A stretch of DNA of 64,000 nt from G963674835 sp963674835 (lineage in GTDB: Bacteria > Planctomycetota > Planctomycetia > Pirellulales > Thermoguttaceae). The notes under the pieces are model-generated. The model made no database searches. It was not told the origin of the DNA and saw only the letters and a program-made list of their open reading frames with translations. Shown in pieces: positions 45,911 to 58,200 of the stretch. Each line of letters opens with the position of its first letter. The first letter of the stretch is position 1. The position numbers and the translations under genes were made by a program. Location: positions 3,596,001-3,660,000 of the forward strand of contig CAXXKC010000003.1 of NCBI GenBank assembly GCA_963674835.2, given 5' to 3'.

Positions 45911-47401
45911 CAGCCTGTTGAAAATCTCGGGTTAATCGGTATCATGCGGCGGTTCTGGGGGTGTGGAACACCTTGGGTCGCGCAAAAGGGAATCGAACAT
46001 GGCTTTGGGTCGTGGGCCGGAACAGCGGCAGGAGGAATTCTGGGTCGCCTGGCGGGACGTGCCGCGATCGGCGGGCCATCCGTTCTATCAGCGGTTGCAA
46101 CAACTTCTCCGCAAGGCGGACTTCGACGAGTTCGTCGAGGATCTCTGCGAACCCTACTACGCCGAAGGCGGTCGCCGGTCGATCCCGCCGGGCCGCTACT
46201 TCCGCATGCTGTTCGTCGGATATTTTGAAGGGATCGACTCGCAGCGAGGCATCGCCTGGCGCTGTTCTGACAGCCTTTCGCTGCGGGAGTTCCTGGGCTT
46301 GGAGCCCACGGAAGCCGTGCCGGACCATTCCAGCCTCACGCGCATTCGGCAACGACTGCCCGAGTCGGTCCACGAGCAGGTATTTGTGTATATCCTGGAG
46401 ATCGCCTCGCGGAAGAACCTCCTGCGGGGCAAGTCCGTGGCGGTGGACTCCACGACGCTGGAAGCCAACGCGGCGATGAAGTCGATCGTCCGCAGAGACA
46501 CCGGCGAGGACTGGAAGCAATACTTGCGGCGATTGGCCGAGGAAGCGGGCATCGAGAACCCGACCGACGAGGACTTGCGGCGTTTCGACAAAGATCGCAA
46601 CAAGAAAGGAGACAAGAAGGTCTCCAACGACCAGTGGCAATCGCCCGCAGATCCCGATAGCCGCATCGCCAAGATGAAGGACGGTCGCACGCACTTGGCC
46701 TACAAAGCCGAACACGTGGTGGATCTGGAGAGCGAATTCGTGTTGGCTGCGACGGTCTACACGGCCGATCAGGGAGATTCGCAGACGTTGATTCCCAGCG
46801 TGCTTGAGGCTCAAGATCATCTGGACGAAGCCGACGGGAAGAGAGACATCCACAACGCGGTTACCGACAAAGGCTACTACTCGACCGAGAACTTGGTGGC
46901 GCTGGGGCGGGATCATCACATTCGCGCATACATTCCGGAGCCGAAATTCAAGAGCCATCGCTGCTGGACGGCCCAGCCGGCCGAGTATCGCCGGGCGGCC
47001 TATGCGAATCGAAAGCGCACCCGAGGCAAGCGAGGCCGACGTTTGGGCCGACTGCGGAGTGAGCGTGTGGAACGGAGCTTCGCGCACGTGTGCGACACCG
47101 GCGGAGCGAGGCGAACCTGGCTGCGAGGCCTGGTGAACGTAAGCAAACGGTACCTGATCCAGGTGGCGGCGCGGAACCTGGGCCTGTTGGTGCGCAAGCT
47201 GTTCGGCATGGGCAAGCCGCGGTGCCTTCAAGGGCTTTGCGGTCTTTTGTGCGCTGTGCATCTTGCCTTGATTGACCTCCGAAAACGCTTTGCGGCCTCG
47301 GGCGCGCTGGCGTGGTGTCCCCACCCGATTCACCGCCAGATGGTCGAACGCCGTGTTACTAACTCGATCTGCGACCGAACTGTGAGCTTTTCAACGGGCT
47401 G
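45911..47401 (+). mobile_element. IS1182-like insertion sequence, complete
   Basis: A 1,491-base element. Left end CAGCCTGTTGAAAATCTC matches the reverse complement of the right end CAGCCCGTTGAAAAGCTC. CTAA is duplicated at 45907-45910 and 47402-47405. One transposase gene is present; its stop codon falls within the right copy of the duplication. Confidence 0.9.
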
Positions 47402-47405
47402 CTAA
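45999..47405 (+). CDS. IS1182-like transposase
   Basis: A 468-residue DDE transposase from the ATG at 45999 (AAAAGGGA upstream; a GTG at 45963 is also open). The N-terminal domain (FYQRLQQLLRKADFDEF, IPPGRYFRMLFVGYFEGIDS) is characteristic; the catalytic residues are expected in SVAVDSTTLEAN (first Asp), VTDKGYYSTENL (second Asp) and the RSERVERSFAHV (Glu) region. Full length, no frameshift. Its TAA stop comes from the duplicated target CTAA, not from the IS itself, which ends with TG of the preceding Cys codon. Confidence 0.9.
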   Translation: MALGRGPEQRQEEFWVAWRDVPRSAGHPFYQRLQQLLRKADFDEFVEDLCEPYYAEGGRRSIPPGRYFRMLFVGYFEGIDSQRGIAWRCSDSLSLREFLGLEPTEAVPDHSSLTRIRQRLPESVHEQVFVYILEIASRKNLLRGKSVAVDSTTLEANAAMKSIVRRDTGEDWKQYLRRLAEEAGIENPTDEDLRRFDKDRNKKGDKKVSNDQWQSPADPDSRIAKMKDGRTHLAYKAEHVVDLESEFVLAATVYTADQGDSQTLIPSVLEAQDHLDEADGKRDIHNAVTDKGYYSTENLVALGRDHHIRAYIPEPKFKSHRCWTAQPAEYRRAAYANRKRTRGKRGRRLGRLRSERVERSFAHVCDTGGARRTWLRGLVNVSKRYLIQVAARNLGLLVRKLFGMGKPRCLQGLCGLLCAVHLALIDLRKRFAASGALAWCPHPIHRQMVERRVTNSICDRTVSFSTGC

Positions 47406-47878
47406 TGTCGTCTTCAATGGGGCCGGGGTGCAAGGGCGGCCAGCCAATCGCATACCTGGGCCGGGCGATGGTGAACGGATCGACCAGGGTGGGGCAGTCC
47501 GGGGATCATCCACTACCGACTAGGCCGACCACGAACGGCTTGACGCAATCCTCGGTGACACAATTGGATGACTAGCCAAAGATCGGGCGATTCTGAAGCG
47601 GGCCTACACCCCATCGCACGCGCCGTCGAAATCGGGCTATCTCGTCTGAAGACGCCCGATCTCCGTAGGATTTCTCCTGAGAAGGTGGTTCCCTTCGGCC
47701 GTTGCCACCGATATCTCACTCCTACGCGTAAGAGAATGTCTGCCGTTGCCGTTGTGAGGTCGCCGAGGGGCCCCACGGGGGTCGCCACGTTTGAGCCAGA
47801 CCCCCGGGGTCATCATCGCGCGGTACCGTAGCTATCCGGCGATCTGCGCGCGAGCGTCTTTTTCCACTGTCAAGATAG
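47406..47878. other. Intergenic scar region, no supported gene
   Basis: About 470 bases between two mobile-element remains. No frame has family motifs, and it is probably decayed host or IS sequence. Confidence 0.4.
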
Positions 47879-48193
47879 GCAAGGCGGGACTGCGATGATC
47901 GAACCGAAGTCGAGCTGACGGAACGACTGCGGCGTGAAACCCGCTGGAGCTTATGGGTTTGGGCGCAGCGACTTCGCGACGGCATCCCCGACGCTGTCCG
48001 AGAAGAGGGACGGGGGCCGACTCTAGCTGAGTTGGCAGAGCCGAAGTTCTTGCCGGTCTCGTTGACGGCATCTCCGGTCGAGATCAAGTTGCCCAACGGG
48101 GGCACCGTGAGATTGCCCCTTGGCGTCGGGGAGGCGGTATTGGTGAAAGTTGTCGAAGCCGTCGGAGCCATACGTCCCAGGCCGTCATCATGA
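47879..48193 (+). pseudogene. IS66-type tnpA relic (5' end missing)
   Basis: The frame reads RRDCDDRTEVELTERLRRET... and ends with SPVEIKLPNGGTVRLPLGVG and a TGA overlapping the next ATG. The C-terminal signature (EIxLPxGxxxRxPxG) is that of IS66 orf1/TnpA; the helix-turn-helix N-terminus is missing and no start codon is present after an upstream TAG. Confidence 0.75.
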
Positions 48194-48858
48194 TCAATCT
48201 CCCTCTTTCCGATGTTCGCATCTTTCTCTGCACGACGCCGATCAAGATGCAGTCCAGCTTCGACACCTTAATGGGCCTGACCCAGACGGTGTTCGACCAA
48301 GATCCCTTGTCGGGCCACCTGTTCTTGTTCTTCAACCGCGATCGGAACCGGGTCAAGATCCTGTTCTGGGACCAGGACGGCTTGTGCATTTGGTACAAAC
48401 GCTTGGAGGCGGGCACGTTTCAATTTCCTGCAGCTACCCACGAGGAGCAAGGGATCGAGATGGACTATGTACAACTGACCGAGTCGAACACGGGCGTGAG
48501 CATTACCGACGTTTACGTGGACAAGGGCTACCGAGGGCACAATTACCAAGGCGGCGCGACCGTTCATCTTGCCGGTTCGAGCCATCGCGGCCTGAGTCGG
48601 ACACACCGAAAGCGGCGTCGGCGGCGCAGCGCGGTCGAACCGCTCATCGGGCACATGAAATCCGACGATCGCCTGGGCCGCTGCTTCCTGAGAGGCCTGC
48701 TCGGCGACGAAATCAACGCACTGCTGGCCGCCGCTGGGCAGAATCTCCGCAAGTTGCTGCGGAGGTTCGTTTTTGCGCTGCTTTTCCGGCTCTCACGGCT
48801 CGCCGGAGCGGCGATCGACGCCGGTTGTCCCTCGAATCCGGCGCCGATTGCAGCCTGA
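48190..48858 (+). pseudogene. Chimeric relic: IS66 TnpB fused to IS5-type transposase end
   Basis: A 222-codon frame. The first about 97 residues are IS66 TnpB: RIFLCTTPIKMQSSFDTLMG, DPLSGHLFLFFNR and WYKRLEAGTFQFPAA. Near VQLT (about 48480) it changes abruptly into an IS5-type transposase C-terminus: YVDKGYRGHNY, RRRRRSAVEPLIGHMKSDDR and GDEINALLAAAGQNLRKLL. The two halves come from different elements joined in frame by insertion or deletion. Neither could transpose. The ATG overlaps the tnpA stop. Confidence 0.82.
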
Positions 48859-49206
48859 GCGACCCCAGCCCGCCCCATCGCCACTCTCCCCAATCGCAGC
48901 CTCCCCCGCCAATGCCCTTTTTCAGGAACGACTAAATAGCACCGTAGGGCTATTGTAAACAAATCATCCTTTGGTAGGGTGGCCATACTGAGTTATTGGC
49001 CGATGCCACCCGAAGTGGGGTCAAACGGCATATCGCTGCTGCAAACGCGTCAGCAGATGTGGCGACTAGAAGGCCCTGACAAAACCACCCCGGATTCGCG
49101 CGCCGTCGCGAAATCCGGCACCGCCAAGCCCGTTTTGTTAGGGCTCCTAATAAGGCGTCAGGCACAATCCCACTCCGAGAGCATCCTTGAATCCGGAGGG
49201 CCCATC
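48859..49206. other. Upstream region of the giant protein gene
   Basis: About 350 bases. The left end still looks like the terminal part of the IS5-type element (CCTTTTTCAGGAACGAC). The right end has GGAGGG at 49195-49200, a good ribosome binding site for the ATG at 49207. Promoter elements are not distinguishable. Confidence 0.5.
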
Positions 49207-52200
49207 ATGAGCCGCAAGTCCGCGACCGCTGGAAGGAAGAGGCATCGATGTTTACGTTCTCGCTCGCGGCAATCGGCCTGGTTGGGCGGCGCCACTTTGC
49301 CAACCGCGACTCGCGCACGCTCGCTTCGCGTGGAGGAGTTGGAAGACCGCAGGCTGCTAAGCAGCGTGATCTTCTCGGAAACCCTTGACAGCGACCCCGG
49401 CTGGACATGTCAGGGCCAATGGGCCTTTGGTGATCCTGCCGGGCTGGGTGGAACGTACTATGGTAATCCTGATCCAGGTACAGGGTATACCGGCAGCAAC
49501 GTGTATGGCGTCAATCTCAGCGGGAATTATAGCACCTCGAGTGGCGGCCCCTATTACCTGACGACCGCTGCAATCAACTGCAGCGGCTATGAGGACGTTA
49601 ATCTCAAGTTCTGGCGATGGCTCAACACCGACCGCCCCGGCCTTGTGCCGGCGACTGTCCAGGTCTCGAACAGCGGATACGCCTGGAAGTCCGTCTACAG
49701 CAATACCAGTTCGGTGACAGATAATGCCTGGAGCCAGGTTACCTATGATATCAGCACGGTCGCCGACGGACAGTCGACCGTTTATGTGCGGTGGGGCTAC
49801 CGAGTTTTTCCCAGTGCTTACGCGTACTCAGGCTGGAACATTGACGACGTCTCACTTGAGGGTACCGACATCTGGCCGCCGACCGTCGACAGCTATACTC
49901 CGGCAGACAATGCCACGGGCGTGGCAATCAGCTCGAACCTGGTGATCGATTTCAGCGAGAACGTCCAGAAGGGAACCACGGGGAGCATCCTCATCAAGAA
50001 GACGTCCGACGACTCCACGGTCGAGACGATCGCCGTGACCGACGCCCGGGTGACGATCTCCGGCGACGCAGCGACGATCAACCCCACCTCAGATTTATCG
50101 GCGGGCACCGGCTACTACGTGCAGGTCACCAGCGGAGCCTTTGAAGATCTCGCTGGGAACGACTGGACGGGAGTCAGCGGCACCACAACCTGGAACTTCA
50201 GCACCAGCGGTGTTGCGAACACGGATTGCGGTGATGCGCCCGATACGGCAATTGGTACAGGTGCCGGCAACTACAATACGCTTTCGTCCGACAATGGTCC
50301 GAGTCACGTGATTGTGGCCGGGCTGTATATGGGAGCCTCCGTGGATGATGACGACGGAACGCTGCAAAATGCGGCGGCTGATGCCGACGATGTCAATCAC
50401 GCCCTGCCGGACGATGAGGACGGGTTGAACTATCCCCTGGGCGATCTGACGTTGACCATTGGTGCGCAGCCAGCGGTCAATGTGATTGTGACGAACCTGA
50501 CTGGGAGCACCGCCACTCTTTTCGGCTGGATCGATTACAACAACAATGGCCTCTTTGACAACGTAACTGAACGAGCGCAGGCACCGGTGGCCAACGGCAC
50601 GACCGGCGAGATTGTGACGCTTACCTTCCCTACCGTGCCCGAGGGATTCACGGGCACGACGTATGCCCGGTTTCGTTTAAGCACCGACGCCGCCGCGGCC
50701 AACGCGACGGGCGCCGCCTTGAATGGCGAGGTAGAGGACTATGTCGTGACAATCACCACACCTGCCAGCGGCAGCGTTGCCGGCACGATGAAGATCGCAA
50801 GCGACATAGGCGGCGGACCGACGCTGAGCAGCTACAGCTATTTCGGCAGTTCTGTCTCCACTGTGGGCGACCTGGACTCCGATGGCGTGACCGATCTGGT
50901 TGTCGGGGCTGAGGGCGTTGCTGATTGGCGAGGCGCCTTATACGTGCTCTTAATGAACGTGGACGGCACGGTCAAGAGTTTGCAGGAGATAGGCACTGGT
51001 CTGAGCGGCGAACCGATCTTGTCTAGCAACGATTGGTTTGGCAGTTCTGTCACCTCGTTGGGCGATCTGAACGGAGATGGCGTGACCGATCTGGTGGTTG
51101 GGGCTGACGGCGATACCACCGGAGGTAGCTATGCGAGTCATCGCGGTGCCGTGTATGTGCTGATGATGAATTCCGACGGCACGGTCATGTCTTCCCAGAA
51201 GATAGCCAGTGGCACAGGCGGTGGACCGATATTGGCCGATTACGACTACTTCGGTAGTTCTGTCACCGCGTTGGGCGACCTGGACTCCGATGGCGTGACC
51301 GATCTGGCGGTTGGGGCTGAAGAGGATGCTACCGCCGGGCCCAGACGCGGTGCAGTTTACGTATTGTTCATGAACCCCGACGGCACGGCCAAAAGTCTAC
51401 AGAAGATTGCCAGTGGCGTAGGTGGCGGGCCGACGCTGAGCAACTACAGCTATTTCGGCAGTTCTGTCTCCGCGATGGGCGACCTGGACGGTGACGGCAT
51501 CACTGATCTGGCTGTTGGAGCCCGGGGTGATGGAACTGGGGGTTCTCTACACGTGCTGTTCCTGAACGCGAACGGCACGGTCAAGAGTTCGCAAAAGATA
51601 GCCAGCGGAATGAACGGCGCACCGACGCTCGCCAGTGGGGACTTGTTCGGCACCTCCATTACTTCCCCGGGTGACCTTGACGGCGACGGCATCACCGATC
51701 TGGTTGTTGGGGCTCGGGGAGATGATTCTGACCGTGGCGCACTACACGTGCTGCTGATGAACTCCGATGGCACCGTCAAGAGCACTCAGAAGATAGCCAG
51801 TGGAATTAGCGGCGGACCAACGCTGAACAACCGTGACGACTTCGGCAGTTCCGTCACGTCGTTGGGCGATCTCAACGGAGATGGTTTGACCGATCTGGCT
51901 GTCGGGGCTCGGGGAGATGATTATGACTGTGGCGCACTACACGTGCTGTTCTTGGCCTCGTTCTTCGACTTCGGCGACGCACCCGATACAGCGGCCAGTT
52001 CGGGTACTGGCAATTACAACACACTCTCGACCGACAATGGGCCCCGGCACACCATCGTAGCGGGATTGTACATGGGAGCTTCCGTGGACGGCGACAGTGG
52101 AACGCTTCAAAACGCGGCTGCCAGTGCAGACGATAACAGCGGCACTGATGACGAGGACGGATTAAGTGATCCGGCGTCCGATCTGACGGTCACGGTCGGT

Positions 52201-55200
52201 GCGCAGCCCACCGTCGATGTGACCATAACCAACACGACTGGCGCTACCGCAACGCTCTTCGGTTGGATCGACTACAACAACGATGGCCTGTTCGACAACG
52301 CGACCGAACGCGCACAAGCCGCGGTTGCCACCGGCACCGAGGGCGGGACGGTGACACTTACCTTCCCGACCGTGCCCACAGGATTCCTGGGCACGACCTA
52401 TGCCCGCTTCCGCCTGAGTACCGACGCAGCCGCAGCCGACGCTACCGGTGCGGCTTCAGACGGTGAGGTTGAAGATTATGTCGCCACAATCATCGAGTTG
52501 GCTCCGCCGATGTTGGCCGCCGAACCAGCCACGACGCTGGGCACGGAGAACACGATTGCTTGGTCAGGCGTTGCGGACGCGGACGCGTACTATGTCGAAT
52601 GCGATAATGACTTCGACTTCACGTCAGTCGAAGCAACTAGTGGGTGGATTGCCGCAACAGAGTACACATTCACCGGACTGACTCCTCAAGAGACGTATTA
52701 CTATCGCGTCAAAGCCCGTCTAGTCACCGCGCCTGGTACGACCGACTCGTGGATGCAAACAAACCAGTCGCAATTCGAAGCAGTGGAAAACGACTTAGCG
52801 AACGTCGATACGATTTCGAGTCCGGGGGATGTTCGCTTGGCGATCGGCCCCAGTGTCCTTTTCCGAGATGGCTTTGAAGACGGGAACTACGACGGGTGGG
52901 AGGATGGCGAAGATAGCGTCGAACGAGGTGTCACGGACATGGTGGCGGCCGAAGGGAATTACAGTTTCGTAATCAGTGGTGGTAACAATAGCCATTTTGA
53001 AGGTGTTTCCCATACACTCTCGAGTCTCATGCCTGATCGAATTGATTTCTCCGTGTTTTCTGTTGACTCGAGTGCTGCGGACGGGTATTTCGTGGTCGGG
53101 GTCGGCCCGCAGGTCTCCCAAACTGCTGTGTTCTTTTATTTGGGTTCCGACGGTAAGATGCATCTTAACAATGGTACCGTAGCGCCCATTTACAATGCCT
53201 TTCAGTGGTATGATATCTCCTTCATTTTCGACTGGGGCACAAAGACCTTTGACTGGTACGTGAATGACACCTTGATAGAGGATGATTTACCTTTCCGGAG
53301 TACAAGTGTTAATTGGCTTGACTACGTCTACTTGTACAATTTCAACTACTCGGCGGCGTGCTGGGATGGCATCACGTTCTCCGGTGCAGGATACTTGACC
53401 GCCGGCGCCATCGCCTCAGAAACGCTTTCACCAGATCCATTTTCTAACTGGAATGCGCTCACATTCAGCGCGACGGCGCCGGCCGGTACGTCGCTTACGG
53501 TTGACTTGCTCGACGGCTCAGGTGCATTGCTTGCAGAAGATGTCGGTTCGGGCGCCGATCTCGGGGCACTCGGAATCACCGACACCTCGATAAGACTGCT
53601 GGCAAACCTCTCGACGACCAATCCGGGCGTTACGCCTGCGCTGCACGACTGGTCGGTAAGCTGGCAAGCGACGGCACCTACCTACCTTGAGAGTGACTGG
53701 TCGGACTTTGAGTTTTCCACTCAGATTGCCCCCTCCACTGCACCCGATGCTGTGGACCTCGTGGCGACCAGCGATACAGGTGTGGACAGCTCGGATGATC
53801 TCACACGGCTGGACAATAGCACAAGCGAGACCCGGCTGGAATTCAGTGTCGCAGGCACCGTGACCGGCGCAACCGTTACCGTCTACGCTGACGGAACTGC
53901 GATCGGCAGCGCCGTAGCGAGCGGCACCACGACGACCGTGACCACCGATGGTACCTATCGCTTGTCAGACGGACTCCACAGCTTTACCGCCCGCCAGGTT
54001 GAGCCGGGAAAGGCTCTGTCGGACCAGAGCGCCGCTCTTGCGGTTACGATTGACACCCAAGCGCCCTTCGTCCCCAACTATGCCGGGGAACTCGATTTCG
54101 GTTTCGGCGGCGGTGGTATTGTCATTACAGACGTGAGCGGGAGCTATCCGGCTTATGCAAAGGCCGTGGCGATTCAGGAGGACGGACGGACTATCGTGGC
54201 CGGCTACGCCGAAGGAGGATTCGGAAGTTCTTACGATTTCCTGATCGTTCGCTACAACGCGGATGGTACACTCGATTCCAGTTTTGGCTCGGGCGGAAAG
54301 GTGATTACGGATTTCGGAGGGGACAGTGACGAGGCCCACGCGGTTATCGTTCAACCGGATGGCAAGATTGTCGCGGCCGGGTACGTGCATCTCCCGGGGT
54401 ACGACCACAAGTTCGCTCTCGTCCGGTACGAGGCAGACGGGACGCTGGACACGGAGTTCGGCGATAACGGTGTGGCGGGTATAGACATCGAGTTGGGTGG
54501 TTGCTTCTCGGCCTTGGCTGTTCAGGCCGACGGCAAGCTTCTCGCAGCAGGATACACCACCCGTTCTATCACTCCGGTCTGGAACGACGATTTCGTTCTC
54601 GTACGATATAACACCGATGGTAGCCTCGATACCGACTTCGGTATTGACGGCATCGTGATGACCGATTTCTACGGGCTGAGTGACAAGGCAAGCGCACTAG
54701 CTATTCAGGCAGATGGGTGCATCATTGTCGCCGGGCATGCGAACAACAACTCGTCAGAGTTCGCCTTCGCACGGTACAATCCTGACGGAAACCTCGATAG
54801 TAGCTTCGGCGACAACGGAAGGAGAGCATTCTCGGTTGCTCACGGCTCTGCCGCTGTGAGTGATCTGGCGATCCAGCAGGACGGCAAGATTGTCGCGGTG
54901 GGAGATGCGTATTTTGGCAGTCCATACTCGTGGGCTCAGGACTTTGTCGTCGCCCGATTAACGAGTGACGGATCACTTGATTCGACTTTGGATGGCGACT
55001 ACCCAATCATCGGGCCGGGGTTCGTTCATGCGGACTTCGGGGCAATGGAATACGCTCGCGGTGTTGCCATTCAGTCCGACGGGCGAATCGTCGTCGCCGG
55101 ATATACGGTTTGGTCGGGCACGGCCCGTCTTGCGATGGCTCGGTATAACACAGATGGAAGCCTGGACACCAGTTTTTCTGACGATGGAATGCTGTCTACA

Positions 55201-58200
55201 CCCATCGGCACGGAGGACGTCGAGACCAGCGCCATGGTACAGCTGCCCGATGGACGCCTCCTGGTCGTCGGAAGCTATGGTAACACGGACTTCGTCGTGG
55301 CGCGCTATGCCGGCCGAGAAGCCGCGCCGGACCTTATGGATTCCAGCGACAGTGGCCAAAGCGATCAGGATAACGTCACTACCGACATCACACCTTCCTT
55401 CTCCCTTCAGTTGTTTGAGGCACCGTATTTCCGCTTCTATTACGACGGCTCCAAGATTAGCGGTGACTTTGAGACTGGCACAAGCTACACGCTGCCACCT
55501 CAAGCCGATGGTACCCATGATTACACGTTCTTTGCAGTCGACGCCGCAGGCAACCAATCGACCGAGAGTGTTGCCTTGAGTGTTACCATCGACACCGCGG
55601 CGCCGGTAGTAACAGTCACCAGCCTGACCGCCAACGACTCGACGCCCGTGTTGACAGGTACGGTAAGCGACGGGCTGTTTCAAGTGGTGGTAAATGGCAA
55701 GACCTACACATCGGGTGATGGGAATCTGTCAGTCACTGGGACGGACTGGACACTCCAGCTCCCGCTGGAGGATGTCTTGGATGAGGGAACGTACGAAGTC
55801 GCGGCGTCGGCCACGGACTTGGCGGGCAACACAGGAACGGATAGCACGGCGGACGAGTTGGTGATCGATATCACCGCCCCGCTCTCGACGATTCGCTTCC
55901 CGGGTCACGGCGAGTCGTACAGCGTGACCAGTTGGGAAGACGCGATCAGCGGCGAAGCGTCTGATGATAGGTCGGGCCTGGACAGAGTTGAGATCAGCAT
56001 CCAGCAAGGGGCGGGCAACTTTTGGGACGGAGATGGCTTTTACAGTGCGAACGAGTACCTCCTGACGGCCGCCGGCACCACATCTTGGTCGCTGGCGTTT
56101 GCCAGGGGCAACTTCCCGGCTGATGGAGACTACACAGTATATGTCCAGGCGACCGACATGGCGGGTAACGTGCAGGACTCCACCGTGATGTTCATGTTCG
56201 ACAACACGGTGGAGATTCACGGGGCGAAGTGGAACGACTTAGACGCGGACGGGGTGTGGGACGCGGGGGAACCGGCCCTGGCGGACTGGATCATCTACCT
56301 GGACGCCAACGGCAACGGTCAAGTCGATGTCGGTGAGCGCTGGGCGAGAACCGATGCGGACGGCACCTACCGTCTCACCGACCTGGCTGCCGGCGATTAC
56401 ACGGTAGCCGAGGTCGTTCCGGACGGCTGGGTGCAGTCCTATCCGTCGTCGGGTGCGGTTCCCGGAACGCATCAGGTGTCCCTCAGTGAAGGGCAGATTG
56501 TCGAGGACGTTGATTTCGGCAACTGGCAGGCGGCGGAGATCCACGGAGCGAAGTGGAATGATTTAGACGCGGACGGGGTGTGGGATGCGGGTGAGCCGGG
56601 CCTGGCGGGCTGGACCATCTACCTCGACCAGAATGGCAACGGCGAACTCGACGACGGCGAACCGAGCACCGAAACGTTGGCGGATGACCCGGCGACCACC
56701 GAGATCGACGAGACGGGGATGTACGCATTCATCGACCTGTTCCAGGGCGACTATATCGTGCGAGAGGTGCTTCAGGAAGGCTGGGATCAATCCTCTCCTG
56801 CTGGCGGTGCGTACGTCCTGACGCTGGCGCCTGGCGACATTCTGCTGGAGCAGGACTTCGGCAACTACCAGCTTGCCAGCATCAGCGGCCACAAGTGGAA
56901 CGACGCGGACGTGGACGGGGTTTGGGACGTGGGCGAGCTGCCACTTCCAGGCCGGACCATCTATGTCGACCTGGACAATGACGGCCAGTGGGACGATCCC
57001 GAGGAGCCGTCTGCCGTGACAGGAAGCGATGGCAGCTACACGATCGCCGGCGTGGAGCCTGGCGAATACACCATCCGCGCGGTAACGGATTCTGGCTGGT
57101 TTTCGAGCTTGCCGATTGTGGGGCCGGGCGCTGAGTTCCGCGTCAACACGACCGCGGCCGGCGACCAACAACGGCCCACAATCGCTATGGCGCCCGACGG
57201 CAGCAGCGTGATCGCCTGGCAAGGTATCATGGATGTTGCCCATAACGAGATACTTCTGCAGAGATACAGCGCCGATGGCACGCCCGTGGGCGACGAGATT
57301 CGGCACACGCCGTCGACGGGCACACCTTACGACAACCCCGCCATGGCGATGGACACGGAAGGCAACGTCAGTATTGCCTACCGGTACGGCGTGTCAGCTT
57401 ACGAGTGGATTGCGATCGGTCGCTACTGGGCTGACGGCACGGAGCGCGGCGGGCTTACGGCCACGAATGTGCGAGGGGACTATTCGAGCCCGTCGGTGGC
57501 GGTCAGTCGAGACGGGAAGCTCGCTGCGGTGTGGCGGAACTCCTCGAGTGAGGTCTATGCAAGGATTTGGGACGTGGACGACACAACCTTGGCCGGACCT
57601 TTCCAAGTGGATAGCTCGGGCGCATATGCCACCGTGGCGTGGGGTCGTGACGACCAGTTCATCGTGGCGTGGCAGCAGGGTGAGGAGATCTACGCCCGCA
57701 TCTACGAGGTGGACGGCACGCCTGTTGGCGACGCCTTCCGCGTGAACACGTACACCAGCGGAGTGCAAGCTGCACCCTCGATTGCCAGCGATGGGATCGG
57801 GAACTTCGTGGTCAGTTGGTACAGCAACGAGCAGGACGGCGAAGGGGGCGGTATTTTCGCTCGACTGTATCGTGCGGATGGAACTCCTGCTGGGGAGGAG
57901 TTCCAGGTCAACACGCACTGGGAGGGGGCTCAAATCGCCCCGTCGGTTTCGATGCAGCCGGACGGTCATTTCGTGATTGCGTGGCAGAGTCGATACCAGG
58001 ATGGCGACGGATACGGCATCTACGCGCAGGCCTTCCGTCCGGACGGAGCACCCTTGGGTCGGGAGATGCAGGTCAATACGTACACCCTTGGCGATCAGTC
58101 TGATCCGAGCGTTACGGTGAGCATGTCGGAGGAGTACGGTCTGGGCGATTTCATCGTCACCTGGCAAAGCGACGATCAGGATGGCGACGGCACGGGGATT

